Below, one piece after another: positions 1 to 13,052 of a stretch of 64,000 nt of DNA (its first letter is position 1; every line of letters starts with the position of its first letter). Below the pieces are notes generated by a model. That model did not search any database. It was not told the origin of the DNA and saw nothing but the letters and a program-made list of their open reading frames with translations. Origin of the DNA: Branchiostoma floridae (Eukaryota; Chordata; Leptocardii; Amphioxiformes; Branchiostomatidae). A program made the position numbers and the translations under genes. The stretch spans positions 6,924,587-6,988,586 of the forward strand of contig NC_049995.1 of NCBI RefSeq assembly GCF_000003815.2, written 5' to 3'.

Positions 1-99
1 CTGCAGCGCAACTTCCGGTTTTGCTATCCATGTCTGAACATGCTATGGTCACGATTTTGAGTGTTACATAGCTCTTGTGCTCAGGAATAAGTGACATAA

Positions 100-590
100 G
101 TTTTGGCCCCCTACCGACTAGGTTTGGGATAGCAGGGGCATTTTTGTCAAAAACTTCTGAAGAGGATAACTCAAGAAGTGAACAATGGATTTTCATGATT
201 TTTGGTATTTAGGTACCTTAGACAATGTTGTACGAGATAAGATACCAATTATGCAAAATAGGAGTAAATTTGCATAATTAATGAGAATATTCTATCATAG
301 CAGTTTTTTCAATGTATCTCTTGTCCCGGAGATGATATAGTCTTAACATTTGGGTGGTAGATAGCTTTTATCGTCATGACAAAGTGGGGCAAGTTTCAGC
401 CCCCTAACATCTAATTTGGGAACTGCAGGGGCATTTTTGTCAAGACATTCCAAAGAGGATAAATGCAGAAAGGATTGACGGATTGGCATCATATTAGGCA
501 TGCGGGTACCTTGGGCAAAGATGTTCATAATTATATACATGTTATGCAAATGAGGAGTTAATTTGCATAATTAATGAGGAAATTGTATAA
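100..590. repeat. Two diverged tandem copies, about 285 bp apart
   Basis: The blocks at about 100-300 and 385-590 share the same ordered landmarks: a run of CCCC with CTA, AGGGGCATTTTTGTCAA, AGAGGATAA and TTGCATAATTAATGAG. They fill the CEMIP-like intron before the first visible exon; nothing coding is seen in 1-1282. Confidence 0.6.
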
Positions 591-989
591 TTCCGTTGTT
601 TTCAATAACTGGACTTCAATAAATGTAACACATATTAATTATGATAGGTGGAATATAAGCAGATACCAAATATGGTAATGAGGAACTTATTTGCATAATT
701 TATGTAAAAATTGCAAAACCGCTTTATGATTATGAATAATAATGGGAATTTTATAATTGTGACATGTGTACGTTAGTGAATGCTGAACAACGCCATGCAT
801 AAATTATGTTAATGTGTTAGTCAATTGCATGAAATTTACAAAAGCTCTAAATTTTCATGGAGGTATGAGGTCGCCGAACTCTAGTTTCCTTTCATTTTAA
901 TCAATTTTATCGTATTTTAGCTTGTGTATGTTTATTTTACTCACATGTATCGTACGAACATTGGAAGAAAGCGTTTGTAGAGATTCTCT

Positions 990-1164
990 GCGCGCGCGCA
1001 CACACACAAGTACACACACATACACATGCGCGCACAAACACTGCCTCTTATCATAACACATACACATATGCAACGCACATACAAAGCGCACACACGTACA
1101 CACACACACACATGTTCGCAAATTCGCGCACACACTGACGCACACTCACACACTAATACTAATA

Positions 1165-1203
<39 letters not shown>

Positions 1204-1206
1204 ACT
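990..1206. repeat. CA-rich microsatellite
   Basis: Interrupted (CA)n tract ending in a purer run near 1170-1200. The open frames over it on both strands are simple-sequence artefacts. Confidence 0.9.
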
Positions 1207-1282
1207 GTACGACAGAAAAGAAGGGAACCTACTCAATGTCTTCCTGCATCCGTAATTCGTCACCATCCGTTGTTTATAACAG

Positions 1283-4200
1283 CAAGGCCTTAGGGTGGAT
1301 AACGGTGTGAAGACAACTCCGGCCTCAGCACGCAACCCTGCAGAGTTCCTGTCCAGGAGTTCGGGCATCAAGTATGTACTTCATCCTTACTGTTCGTGCT
1401 AACACTTAACTACACTTCCTTATTCATCATCATAAAAAAATATCTCACCTGTAGATGACCTATGGTGAATGGCAACCTTAAAGTATACTCAAAGTGGAAT
1501 TCCTCATGGCCCCTTGAATTTCCAATGAAAGCTGCTAGAGGGCCCAGACAATTAATTCTTTCCGACCGCAAGAGCTGTCTACCGACCAAAAATCGTCAGT
1601 AGCTTGTCCGAATCAACAGCTATCAACACCGGAACTTCTGCTGTAGAATCATACGATCGCTAGGGGAGCCGAAATCTAATCACCTTGAATTCGAAGTCTT
1701 ATAAACACCATCCAATCAAATAGATCACGACAACTGAATCCAAGCATTCTGGAGTCACAAACACACATAAACGCTGCCGAAAACTTAACCTTCTTCGCGT
1801 AGGTAACTATGTGGACTGATTGAATCAGTGTTTCATAGTGGAATGACTAACAAGGGAGAGAATACATTTCTATTCACCCTTATGCTACTCAATATCACTT
1901 GTACTACTTGGTCATCGAATTTTAAGCAAAATCTGCATTATTCATATTTACTGTACAAGAAGGGTTGTAAAAAAGAAGTGAGCCAATGAAATAAATTTGA
2001 ACAAAACATTGGTGTAAAGATACAGCCATATATCCAATGATTGACACGATCCCGTCACGTGACGCCGTTGCAGGTTCCGTCCGCACGTGGACGCCGATCC
2101 CAGCAAGCCCCGCGTGCCGGCGGTGTTTGACGGGTTCGTGACGTACAAGAACTCCATGACGGGCGGCTGGCTCAGGGGAGGAGACATCGTCATCAAAAAC
2201 TGCGCGTAAGTTGTGTAGTATTACTCCGTGAATAGTTTTATAAGGGTTGGTAAGTCACTGAAGAAAGAGACTCTTTATCTCCAACCCCCGTCATGGTTGA
2301 GGGATGGTTGATTGACATTATTCTAAAAGTTTAAGAATGATCAATGAACGAGCTAATGAACGATTGATCGAAAGTCGGTAATCGCTTCATTTATTTGCGG
2401 ATCTAACGTTTAAGACATCATAATATCATGTAATTGATTACCGTCACAAATTTACTTTTATTCGAAGATACTGTATCGATGCTAATACCCATATGCGTGG
2501 CCGTAATGCTTATGACGACGCCGTTTTTAAAGATTTTAATTACACTTTCATATTCCAGTTCTGGCAAATGTTATTTTGTTTGTTTTTAGGCTTGCCGACA
2601 CCACGGATTTCACATTCGCAAGGTATCCTTCAAAATCCGCAAGCTTTTCTGTTTTAGAATTATTTTGTTCGTGTAGTTTTGTCGGTCCCCTCTCTATACT
2701 TCTGGTTCTGGTACATGGTGTAAGAAAGAAGTGGATTTCCCTCTGTCGACTTCCTTTGAATTACAACACATTGCTTTTTTACTGTCAATGTATTTTCATG
2801 ATGTCATATTTCAAACTGCAGTATACATATTATTAGAAATATACTGATAAAAGTATGATGATATTCAAGATACTATACTGTTTACTTATTTGAGGTTTGT
2901 GTTTCTGAATTACCTTTTAAATTACCTTTTTTATCAGCTTATCATGCATCAATTTTATGTTATCTTGGATTTCCTCACTGATAGTGAAGGCGGTCCGATG
3001 GGATCAGGAGACGAGGGTTCCCGCCAGGTGCTGAGTAACTGCGTGTTTGTGGGAGAGAGTGGGAACCTGGGGAACTGTCGGGACCGGGGACAGGACGTCA
3101 CCTGGGGGCCGGGGGCTGACGGGAGGTTCAGGACACTTTCACGGGGAGGGTAAGACGTAATCTCCAAGCAGATCCTACGGTAGCATGATCATCATTTGTC
3201 ATCCTCATGGTGAGGTGAAGTTTGACCTCCAGTACAGTCTGTCATTCATCGCTGCGAGAAGTTCCGGACCATCCAGTCCAGTTTCTAACTCAATAAGCTT
3301 CTTCAAAGTTAGCCTTGGACGACCAACAGGTTTCGTAGAGAAAACAGGTGTCCAGAACAAGAAGTCGGTAGCATAAGGTAGTAGCCAAGCACACTCCTAT
3401 GCCGGCGTATCTCCTCTGCCAGTTTTTCATGCCGTAGGATCTCTTATAGATTAGGTAAGACGTTGCTGCTTCAACAAACCTCCAGAAAAATGCACCTGCC
3501 CATAAAGGACAAAACAGATAATCTCCAAGCAGATCCTACAGTACCATAATACTACTCGAATCCTTTACCCGCTTTTGATACTATATTGTGCTACCGTAGG
3601 ATTCGCTTGGAGAACACAAAACAGAATCTAACATGTACACTGAGCAACAAAAAAAACAAAGATACTTTGGAGTTTTCTAAATCCCGTCATTTAGAAAGTA
3701 TGGTTGCTAAGGTCATACGAGGGGCGTTCAATAAGTAATAACTCTGACTCGTTTCCCATAGCAGGAGATTAATGAAACTTGGCACAGTTATTAGTCTTTC
3801 TATTCATAGGAACCACCCAGAGTTATGCATTTCTCCCATCGTGTAATGCAGCTCTGGACACCGTTTTTGTAGGACACCCCAGGTCGGTCCTCCAACAGAT
3901 GCCTCATCAATGGCAGAAGAGGAACGACCAGGTCTGGGAGCTGTTTCCACAGACTTCCGGCCATGTTTGAATTCAGGATGCCAGCGTTTTACAAGGTCAT
4001 ATGATGGGGCATCATCACCATAAGTTTCTTTCATTTTATCAAAAGTCTCCTTTGGTGTGCGTCCTTTCAAATACAAAAACCGGATCACTGCGCGACACTC
4101 AACTGGCTCCATTTCACTCCTGGTCCATTTCACACCTAACTCAGTTTAAACACCAGTAAATCAAAAACCACAATTAGTTCGGAGCTCTTTTTTGCAACAT

Positions 4201-7200
4201 GAACTATAGAGATATGAATCATTACACATGCAAAATTTCATCTAGATCAGACAACTAGGAAATGGTCAGAGTCATTACTTCTTGAACGCCCCTCGTAGTT
4301 TCTAACCAAGCGGAGTTCTAAGACTCCACGTAAATAGATAAATATATACTCAGGAGAATGGCATCACTCGTGACATGACCTATGACGTATTATACTAATT
4401 CCCATTTCGAATTTTTTTCACTTTCGGATGTAACCCCTATGTGACCCCCTGACTCTGGGCTATTTTAGGGCACGACCGGATTTTCTTAAACTCGCACGTG
4501 AAAATGCTAAGAGGTACCCCTGTATGGCCTACGTCACATTTCAAAACCGGGGCCCTACCAGGCAGCTTTCGGTAAAGAAAACTATGATAAAAAAGACACC
4601 AAACTACACAAGACTTAAAGAGATTTGTCGTGGGTATTATTTGTATGTATTTTTAAAATAAAATTACGCATACAGTTCTATGTTTCAATGTCACAACAGC
4701 CCGGTCGGGCCGCGTTTTGGAAATATGAGGTTAGCCTATCCGGGGCCTGACCGGGGCTACACCCGTACCCCATGAGGACACCGGTGCAAATGGGACGCAG
4801 CATTGGATTATAAGTCATATAAGTTATAATATAAGTCTTCAATTTTCATAAATGTATCCCACGTTGCAGACAATACCCATATCGTGCGTTCGAGATCTAC
4901 GACGGACCAATCGCGATCGAGAACTGCACGTTCAGGAACTACCACGTGACCTCGGCCCGACCTGGGGTCAGCGCCCTCGGCTTCCAGCTGGAGAACCAGT
5001 TCCAAATGGCGGTGACTAACGCAGTCAGCAATGCCAAGTTTGAAGAGGTATGGAGCAGAGATAATCATTCTTTACTCATCAATCTTTGAAATAAAAATAT
5101 ATTAATGCCACTGTTGGTGCGGAAAAGGTCTGGATCCTGATATCATAAACTGTCACGATTCCACTGGGGTTGTAGCAAGTCAACAATGCCAAGTTTGAAG
5201 AGGTATGAAGCAGAGATAATCGCTCTTTATTCATCAGACTTTGAAAATAAAAAGTATGAATGACCCTGTAACAATAAACTTTTTTTCCTTGTACAGTTTA
5301 ATTTACAAGAATGAAAGATCTGCAAAGATCTGCATCCTAGTTACATCAACATTTCTAATTCCACTGGGTGCAATGAATGCATAATACTACCACATGAGAA
5401 AAATATGTGCATTAAAAGTGATTTAAAGAGATGTACCAAATTGAATGCAACATCACTAATTCTGATGAATGTGCACTTAAGATTAATCAGTTCTTCAGGA
5501 CAATCTTGAGAAGGCCTCTAGAACAATTTTATGTGGCGGTATTATGGCCCTGGTGCAATTATGAGAGTTGATGTTACGTCAAAGACTCAAATGACACCTG
5601 TTTTTAGTTTAGTTTTTTCTATTGAACAACCTAATCTTTTTCTTCATGTCACTTGCCTATCAATTCATTCTTTGGACAACAGATCCTCCTTATTTTAATG
5701 TCCACTCTATAGGTTTGCGTATCTAAGATATTATGTTAATTTTTGATCCTCTACACGGATTTTACACCTTTTATATCGATTGTTAAAGTAAGCACTTCCC
5801 TCAGTACACGTAGTTTCTTTTGGACTCCCCCATTCTAAAGAAGTCCGTTTAAGATGTTTATTTGGGTGATTACTTTTCCACATATCAGGTCGATCTCCGG
5901 GTGAACTTCGGAGCTCGCGGCGACAGATATTTCGGCCAGATGGACCGTGAGGGTGACATGATGGGCTCCTTTCATGACGTGGACGGCTCCGTTACCGGGT
6001 ATGTCGGCGGCCATGTTTTCAACATCGGCAACCATCTAGCGAAAAACCCCGGATGTGTGGACCGACCGGACTGGAATGCTATGATATGCAACGACAACTA
6101 CGCTATGGTTTGTCTTCCATTTGTATAGACATTGGAATCTTGCAATTCTCTTTTGAATTAATTCTCTTTTTTTTTTACAAGTCATCCTGAATTCCTTCCA
6201 TTATACCCAGAAGCTATACACTCATATCAGAATGTCAGAGTGAAACATGTACTATTTTTGACAGAAAACAGGTTGATTTGACAAAAAATTGTCGAAGAAC
6301 ACTTTGCACACAGTAGAATAAAAACTTAAGAATATTTGACCCACATCCTTTTTCACGTGACTTTACCTTAAGGCTGGGTAAAAGATGACAGGAAGTCGGT
6401 AAGGTCCGATGCCCCTTCTCCTCTTTATGTTAGGAGTAGAATAAGATGTCAGGAAGTTGACATTGCCCACCGTCACATTCAGACTGTTCATACTTTATAT
6501 TTAAATGTCATTCAGTCTCCGTCAAGTGTGCTGGATCATTATTTTATCATGTGACTTCTCAGAGTAGGTTAGAGATGCCAGATGCTAGGAAGTAGGTATC
6601 GCCCTCCGTTCTGGTATTCTCACACCATCTTTAGCTTTCACATATACAGTATACAATGTATACAATGTATTTGAAAATTTGAACGACCCTTCAGTTGTCG
6701 TCAGGTATTCTAGCACACTTTTTATCACGTGACTTTCCGCAAACACAGTGTTAGGAGTGGGTTTAAGGTACCTAGAAGTCGGTATCGCCCACCGCCTCCT
6801 TGTTCTTATATCGTTTTTTGCCCTCACCCAGCTGTTCATGCAGGTAGAGAGGCCCGGCACCAACAGTATGATCCTCACACGTGACGAGTACCCTGGTCAC
6901 CCTGTCACTCTAGAGGGGCTCAACCAATCACCGTCCAACAAGCAAAAGCACAACCCAGTGGTGACCGTGGACAAGTCCTACACCGTGCACTGGGACGGAC
7001 GGGCGCCTGAGAGGATCAGGATCTACCCTGCTCACTTTAACAAGTACGTTTTTCTTTGCTGAAGATTAAATGTTAGCAAGATTATTTAGCTTCTAGATCA
7101 GTATCTTGAAAATGTAAAATAAGTTTCGTTAACTATTAAAACTGCAAGTCAGAATCAAAATGTTGTACATATACAACAGAATCAAGTCAGTAGAGAATTG

Positions 7201-7865
7201 TAATGGCGGCGAAAAGCAAGGAAATCATCTTGAAAATGAGTACTCATGTTCACAAATGGTCGATTTTGTTCTCATGTCATTCCAGCAAATTTACAATTTA
7301 AAATGTTATGTCCATTGATATATCTAATCTAGGATTCTTTTTCATCCATATATTACAACTATCAAAAACTGGGCTTACTTCAACAAGTGTTGTCATAGAC
7401 GATATACAGAATGATATACAAAATCTGTCTTAGTACTTGTGGAAGAATCAACAAGATCATTTAAAGGTCTATCCTTACACGTTTTCACATGAGCTGTATG
7501 ATTTTTCACCAGGGACAACTGGCTCCGTCTGGGTTTCTGTTACCCGCCGGGCACCAGCTTCTATGTGACGTACATCATCAAAAACCGTGTCACAGGTGTT
7601 CAGAGCAACTGGCAACAGCTGACAGCTGCAGCGGACCTGGCGGAGGTGGATCAGGGCGATGGGTTTAACTACTACTGGGACAGCAGTACAGGGTGATTAG
7701 TGTTCTCTATTAAAGGGCTGAAGCATTGTTTTGTCATGTTTATGTGTGCATCTGTGCGCGCGCGCGCGTGTGTGTGTATGTGTCTCAGTGTGTCTATGTG
7801 TGTCCCTCTTTGTTTATTTGTGTATGAACTCTCTCTGTGAGTGTCCTTTATGCCTGTGTTTGTGT

Positions 7866-7901
<36 letters not shown>

Positions 7902-10900
7902 GCATGTCCGCGCTCCTGATTTTGCATCTTTGTGCGCACTTGTAAACGTATGTGAGACAACCACGCAACTTTTTGCATTTTGCGACTTGCAGTCGCAAAA
8001 TGCCTTCTGGCCAGTGTAGTCGCCGTTGTGATGTTGAGATGTTGAGATGAACGGACCTGTTCAATCCATGCCAAACATTTGTATACCTGTTAAAACAGGC
8101 TTTTCTTCAACATGTTCGCACTAGCGCAGCGGTAAAGTTTACGCATTCTAAACCAATGCACCCGGTTCGAATTCGGGGAGGTAGATTTTTTTTCAACTTT
8201 TTTTTTCTTTTTTACATCCATTAAAATACTAATTTTTACATCCATTTGGCCACACCAATTTATTTCTTTGGTTAACGGATTCGCCGCTTCGTTTTTTTGC
8301 CGAATAGAAATAAAAATTAAAAAAAAAAACAACTTAAAAATGCCCCGCAACAGAGCTCACTCAAAAACAGGCAATGTGTAGTGAAATTTGCTGCAGTTCG
8401 CGCAAATTTTAACTGGTGGCATCTAGATCTGCTGCAGTTCAGGCACATATGTGAATCTCTCCATGCGCCAATATCAGGTTTAGTTACTCTGTTCTATTTA
8501 TATGACATTCTAATAACTAGAAAAAAACGTTCACACACGCAAACATTGGCAAAATGCCAGCTTTTTTAAAAGCACTTGTTTGTGTAATTGCCTTTCGTGA
8601 ATCAAGACCACACCCTTCGTGCAGACGCTCCTCATGCATAGCCTTGGGTGATTTCAACATCCCAAGATACAGATATGGAAAAGAAAAGGTGATTTCAGAC
8701 TATTTGGAAGTTCATAGGCATGCGCTTCAGTAACCAATAAACTCTTATCGTCTTTTGCTCCAGTTTAATCGATATTGTTTTTTCCATGTAGCCTTCTTTT
8801 CGTGAAGGTACTTGCTCATTACGCCAGGACTGGTGATAAGGCATACAGCTACTGCTCCAACATGGGGTGTGAGAGTATATACATCCAGGCGACTATGACG
8901 TCTGATGACGTCAGTGACTGCATGACGTCAGCCTACCCCAAATATAGCCTGTCACCATCTCCTGGCCTTCCCATGATGCTCAGTAGTGCCCAGTGCAGGG
9001 ATTGTGGGGCTAAGGTAGTTTTTTACCTTTGTCAAGAAAGTACTGTCTTCGCTGTTGTCTGTATCATATTGTAGAATGGATCTTCCTCAGCTAACCGACA
9101 TCTATCGCACCGCAGTCATCCCGCAGTGAGACATCTGGAGCCGCATAGTTCAAGTTTCTGAACCTTTATTCTTCCTGTTTAATGGTGTTCGGTGTTGTCT
9201 GTATGTTTTTAGTGGACAATATTCCAATTTGATCAATTTCCTTTTTATTTAGAATTATTTTATTAAACCGTAATTGTATTTCAACAGCTAAGGATATCAT
9301 TGGTTAATGAGTTTGGAGTTACCAACGTGAAAATAAATCAGTTGGTATATTTGATTGCCATGGAGTGTGTGCACTTATTATGCACATCGGAGATGACTAA
9401 CATGAAGTTGGGTCAAGAGTGCCAGAAAGGTGTCATAACGGTTGCAAGAAATATTCCCGAGTCCAGACTTTTCCAGATCTCATGACATGTGTTTTTCCAC
9501 AGTGTACTTTTAAAAGACAGCTCAGAGATTATTGAAGATTATCGTAAGCAAGAAAAGCCTTCAGATTGAAGTAAAACAAGGAATTTAAAAGCTATTTCGC
9601 GAAGGTATGAAATGAGATATCGTTAGTTATATTTGTTTCTACTGTTGTTAGGAACCGATTCTTCTTGAGGAAAATGGCGCCTTCCTTGACGTCACAGTGG
9701 TGTCACGCGGCTACGCCGACTTTGACCTGCCGGGTCCGTCTGCTGCCATCACGGTTAGTTTGAAAAACATCGAATGTTGCTTCTCGCCGCTGCATGTAGC
9801 TAATATTCGTGGCGCTTTTGTGGTGAGGACAAAATCTTAAATGTTGCTAAGTTTGTATCCCCCTCCAGTTAGAAGCTATGAGGAAGGTATTTGACATCAT
9901 GCCAGTTTTTGCATATTGTGCCATAGTCTCTGATGTTTGGCAGATAGCAAAATCTATGTTAGATTCTGTACCTTTCAATTCTATTGCAGCTTAAATGGTT
10001 TCGTTGCCATCATGACGACTAGTCTCCAAAATTATAATTGTAAAAATCATTAGTTTAGAAATTGAATATTTGAGAACGTGTTGAAAGATTCCTCTTTACC
10101 AATAATCGCTTTGTTTCAGGTGAACGGAGTGTCTTACACTTCTACTAACAACTTGTGGGGGTTTAACGTTGTCGTCGTGGACGCCCATACCGGAAGTGTG
10201 ATTAACCACGCCGTCTTCAGGACCAACCGGGAGCCTGCAGAGGACGCCGCTTTCGCCAACTTCCTTCGGAATGACGTTCCCAAAAAGTGAGACCCATCTT
10301 TTAAACCAAACTTAGGTGCGGCCTTGGGGTTTTCTTTCACACAACCAGTGAAGTCTCACCTGCTTAGGCTAAGCGTCCCATTTGCGGCATTTCCAAACCG
10401 AGCCCCGTTCTTATCATATCACTCAATATACACAAATTATGCTCATGAGTGTTCTTTTACGTTCTGTGTGTTTTGTAGCCCTTTATATCATATGTTTTGT
10501 TTCCGAAAGCTACCCGGCCGGGCCCCGGGTTGAGAATTAAGACCTGAGCCTTATGTTTCGGTGCCTATTAGACATCTTCCTCAGAGCTTCTGACTGGAAT
10601 GCCGCTGGAAGTAGACGATATAGGTGGCGCTTTTGTGGCAAGAACAAAATATCAAAATATCAAAAGTCTGTACATTTCCCCCCCCCCCCCCCCATAGTTA
10701 GAAGCTCTGAGGAACCATACCAATATATGGCCGATGGTTACCACGCTATGTTATGTTGTTGCCAATAACTTGTTATGACTTGGTAAGGGATTCCTTGGGA
10801 CCACCATAGATATACCAAATTGTCTTATTTCATGTATATTTACTATATGTTCCATGTTGCAATTGGCCTTCTGGCAAGAACTTGCAAATAACCTTTCATT

Positions 10901-12871
10901 TAACCCTATCCAGACTTGGCTTTTTTGGCATTCCCTGGACTGTGGCCCCCCCCCCTTCGTATTTTCAAAACGGCTTACTGTACATTCACCAAATTTGCAG
11001 GGGGTGATATGCTCGTCGAGTTATATAATTTCGGAAATTTTTATATCATTATGACGTAATATGCTGTAATTATGACGTCATTAATTGATTTTTTGGCCAA
11101 AACGGGGAATTCCCATAATACCTAAATATTTCACACAAAAAGTTACCAATAAAGGTTTCTTATCAATATTTAAGTGTTACAAGACTTCTGTAGCAAGAAA
11201 ATCTTAAAATACCAATTATCAAACCAAAATTAGTGATTTTAAAAAAATTTGCCTTTCAGAAACCCGTTGACATGGCAACACGAAAAACCGTAAACTTACT
11301 CTTTTTTTTTTAATGTTGCCAACAATATTCTAGGAGAAGTCACCAAGTTTGGTCGTTCTAGTACGAGCCGTTTGGGAACTATACGACGTCAAAGTTGCCG
11401 CGGCCACTTTTAGCCCCCCACCCAAGTCTGGATAGGGTTAAAAACGTTTACGAATCTTAATTGTCTTACTCTTTTCTGTCATCTTTGTATACCTTCTTAG
11501 TGTGTCTTCTTTGTGTAACTCCCATAATCCTTTTCTTGAGGTTAAAACAGTGTGTGTATCATACTCGTTTGTGATGCCGGAACGAGTGTGTAACATATGT
11601 AATGTGTACGACATTGTATATTTTGTATATTGCACAGCTCTATCGTACTCGCGAGTGTGTACGGGAATATCCGGTACGCACAGGACTGTCTGTCAGCTCT
11701 GATGGAGGTCGGAGCAGAGGAGCCTGGGATCAGGATCAGGAATAATGGTAAGGAACAGAGATACATCAAATCAAATCATACCAAACAGAACAGTCTATAG
11801 ATGCACACATTTAGTAATGATGATATTTCAGTCATATTTACATTGCACACAGAGGTTTACACCATAAGTATAAACAGTACAATGTAATCGATACACTGAT
11901 GAGGAATATGCATTCATCCAATGTAAAACTCCAACAACTGAATCGAAGTTTCAAAACGTGTCGAGTTGTTTAAATAATCTTGTATTGAGTAATAGAGTCA
12001 ATGGATGCATACCACGAGTTCAAAGGATTATAATTCATACAAGTAGGGTTGAATTTGGTGTCAGCTACATCCTACACGTACATTCCGAAACAAGCAATAC
12101 TGTTATTTTGGAAGGGGAACTTCGTATTGATAAGAAGTTGTCACAGAAAGCGCTACACTGATAATGAGCTACGTCGGTTTGCGTTTTGATTTCCAACATG
12201 CAGACACAGTTACTTCCACCAAAGTCCGTTTGCATCAGCAAGATTATGTCAAACGGCCTTGAATGATTATAAAATTTCATCTGCTGAACCTTGCTTCTGT
12301 ACTAGTTAATATACAAAAGCGGTAATTCATTGTTTTGAAAAAAATTGTACCTACCTATATTGCCCAAACTATAGTTAATCGATAAAAAGTTGCCCGTACA
12401 TCAGTAACAGATGCGTAGGGGTGGCGCCCATCTCCATTTCTGTAGCCCTTGGGCCACACATGTGCAAGTCACTACAGCAGGGGGCTGGTCCGCTGGTAGT
12501 GATGTGTGTTTAACTTCCATACTCTTCCTCATTAGTGCTGAGTGCTAAGCAGAGAAAGCAGCATGTACCATTTTTAAAGTCTTTGGTATGACTCGGCCGG
12601 GGATCGAACTCACGACCTACCGAATGCAAGGCGAACACTCTAACCACTAGGCCATTGCACCGGTTTTAATCGATAAAGATACCATAAATTAGTGTGAAAG
12701 GCTTTACCAAGTAAACGGAAGATTGAAACAATTGTTGTTAATCTGATTTCAGCGAGCTTCGCCTTTGTTGGCTTCAAGGGAGGTTACCGTCCCAACTGGG
12801 TCCGCCAGGTGTCGCCACCGAAGGGTAGCGGACCCGCCGTGATTCAGACCCGAATCCCTCTGCTGTACTGA
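1283..12871 (+). CDS. CEMIP/CEMIP2-like hyaluronan-processing protein, 3' half (13 exons)
   Basis: Exons read from the sequence: 1283-1371, 2074-2205, 2590-2622, 2985-3149, 4870-5047, 5889-6107, 6844-7043, 7513-7692, 8792-9014, 9652-9753, 10120-10286, 11638-11747, 12753-12871. All are bounded by AG/GT with matching phases; they sum to 1917 nt (638 codons plus TGA). Family members are about 1360-1380 aa, so roughly the N-terminal half, with the signal or membrane anchor and G8 domain, lies before the window. The first exons (IVIKNC, VLSNCVF, IAIENCTF) look like parallel beta-helix rungs. The last four encode an ILEI/FAM3-type lectin module (WGFNVVVVDAHTG; FAFVGFKGG). CEMIP and TMEM2 bind and depolymerise hyaluronan at or outside the cell surface. 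The residues reported as essential there are N-terminal and not visible, so activity cannot be judged. Paralogue assignment is open. Confidence 0.88.
3161..3613. mobile_element. MITE with inverted ends
   Basis: The left end TCTCCAAGCAGATCCTACGG (3161) is repeated in inverse at 3588-3613 with about two mismatches. A further direct copy of the end lies near 3523. No transposase is present. It sits in a CEMIP-like intron. Confidence 0.65.
3718..4295. mobile_element. Internally deleted mariner-type element with TA target duplication
   Basis: The inverted ends CGAGGGGCGTTCAA (3718) and TTGAACGCCCCTCG (to 4295) extend about 30 bp, and both flanks are TA (3716-3717, 4296-4297), the Tc1/mariner signature. 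At 578 bp it is too short for a complete transposase. It lies in the CEMIP-like intron between 3149 and 4870. Confidence 0.85.
3804..4133 (-). pseudogene. Truncated mariner transposase (N-terminal HTH only)
   Basis: The minus-strand frame of 109 codons inside the 3718-4295 element carries the N-terminal helix-turn-helix of mariner transposases: VIRFLYLKGRTPKETFDKM, then YDLVKRW and a PRPGRSS linker. After about residue 75 the similarity ends, and the frame runs through unrelated sequence to its stop. The catalytic D,D(34)D core is absent, so this is a deletion derivative that could only move if a full-length transposase acted in trans. Confidence 0.8.
5178..5252 (+). repeat. Duplicated 3' end of CEMIP-like exon with its donor
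   Basis: About 75 bp repeats the last 20 nt of the exon ending at 5047 plus the start of its intron (ATGCCAAGTTTGAAGAGGTA, then GCAGAGATAATC), roughly 90% identical. It is a donor-bearing exon fragment with no acceptor of its own. Confidence 0.75.
7750..7900. repeat. GT and TC microsatellites
   Basis: A (GT)n tract near 7756-7810 and a (TC)n tract near 7869-7898 in a CEMIP-like intron. The long open frames here are artefacts of the dinucleotide runs. Confidence 0.9.
8112..8175 (+). repeat. tRNA-like SINE head (relic)
   Basis: A B-box-like GGTTCGAATTC in a foldable T arm (CCCGG/TCGGG) follows an anticodon-like stem (GCATT/AATGC). The acceptor stem does not pair and a T-rich tail follows, so this is a SINE head or tRNA pseudogene rather than a working tRNA. 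Confidence 0.4.
10568..10712. mobile_element. Short inverted-repeat element with poly-C run
   Basis: TTCCTCAGAGCTTCT (about 10575) is mirrored by AGAAGCTCTGAGGAA (to about 10713), with a long C homopolymer just inside the right end. A related unit lies at about 9790-9925 (GTGGCGCTTTTGTGG, GAAGCTATGAGGAA). Confidence 0.55.
10904..11437. mobile_element. piggyBac-like MITE with TTAA target duplication
   Basis: Perfect 16-bp inverted ends CCCTATCCAGACTTGG at both termini, each bordered by TTAA (10900-10903 and 11438-11441). TTAA followed by CCC is the piggyBac pattern. The 534-bp interior has no coding potential, so it is non-autonomous. Confidence 0.8.
12411..12663 (-). mobile_element. tRNA-derived SINE
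   Basis: On the minus strand the element starts with an A-box-like TGGCCTAGTGGTTAGAG and, about 30 nt on, a B-box-like GAGTTCGATCCC, followed by a roughly 190-bp unrelated body. It lies in the last CEMIP-like intron. Confidence 0.75.
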
Positions 12872-12974
12872 CGTAGAACTTGATGTGAGGAAATCTCTTC
12901 TTTGTTGATCAAACTTGATTCCTGGAAACGTATCAGATCACACCCACTGGCTTCAGTTACCCGAAGAAGTTTGA

Positions 12975-12980
12975 AATAAA
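12975..12980 (+). promoter_or_regulatory. Candidate polyadenylation signal of the CEMIP-like gene
   Basis: An AATAAA hexamer lies about 100 bp after the TGA at 12869-12871, a normal distance for a short 3' UTR. No other AATAAA was seen between the stop and this site. Confidence 0.55.
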
Positions 12981-13052
12981 ATCAATCCAATTTGAACGTT
13001 TGTGTCACTGTCATCATTTGGCAAGCTAGGCCCGGGGGCTTCACTCTTGTGT

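Noticed and set aside
7672-8074. Minus-strand frames of up to 130 codons
   Set aside because: They read through GT and TC microsatellites and overlap the end of a plus-strand CEMIP-like exon.
8112-8175. Functional tRNA gene
   Set aside because: T arm and anticodon-like stem fold, but the acceptor stem does not pair and a T-rich tail follows, as in SINE relics.
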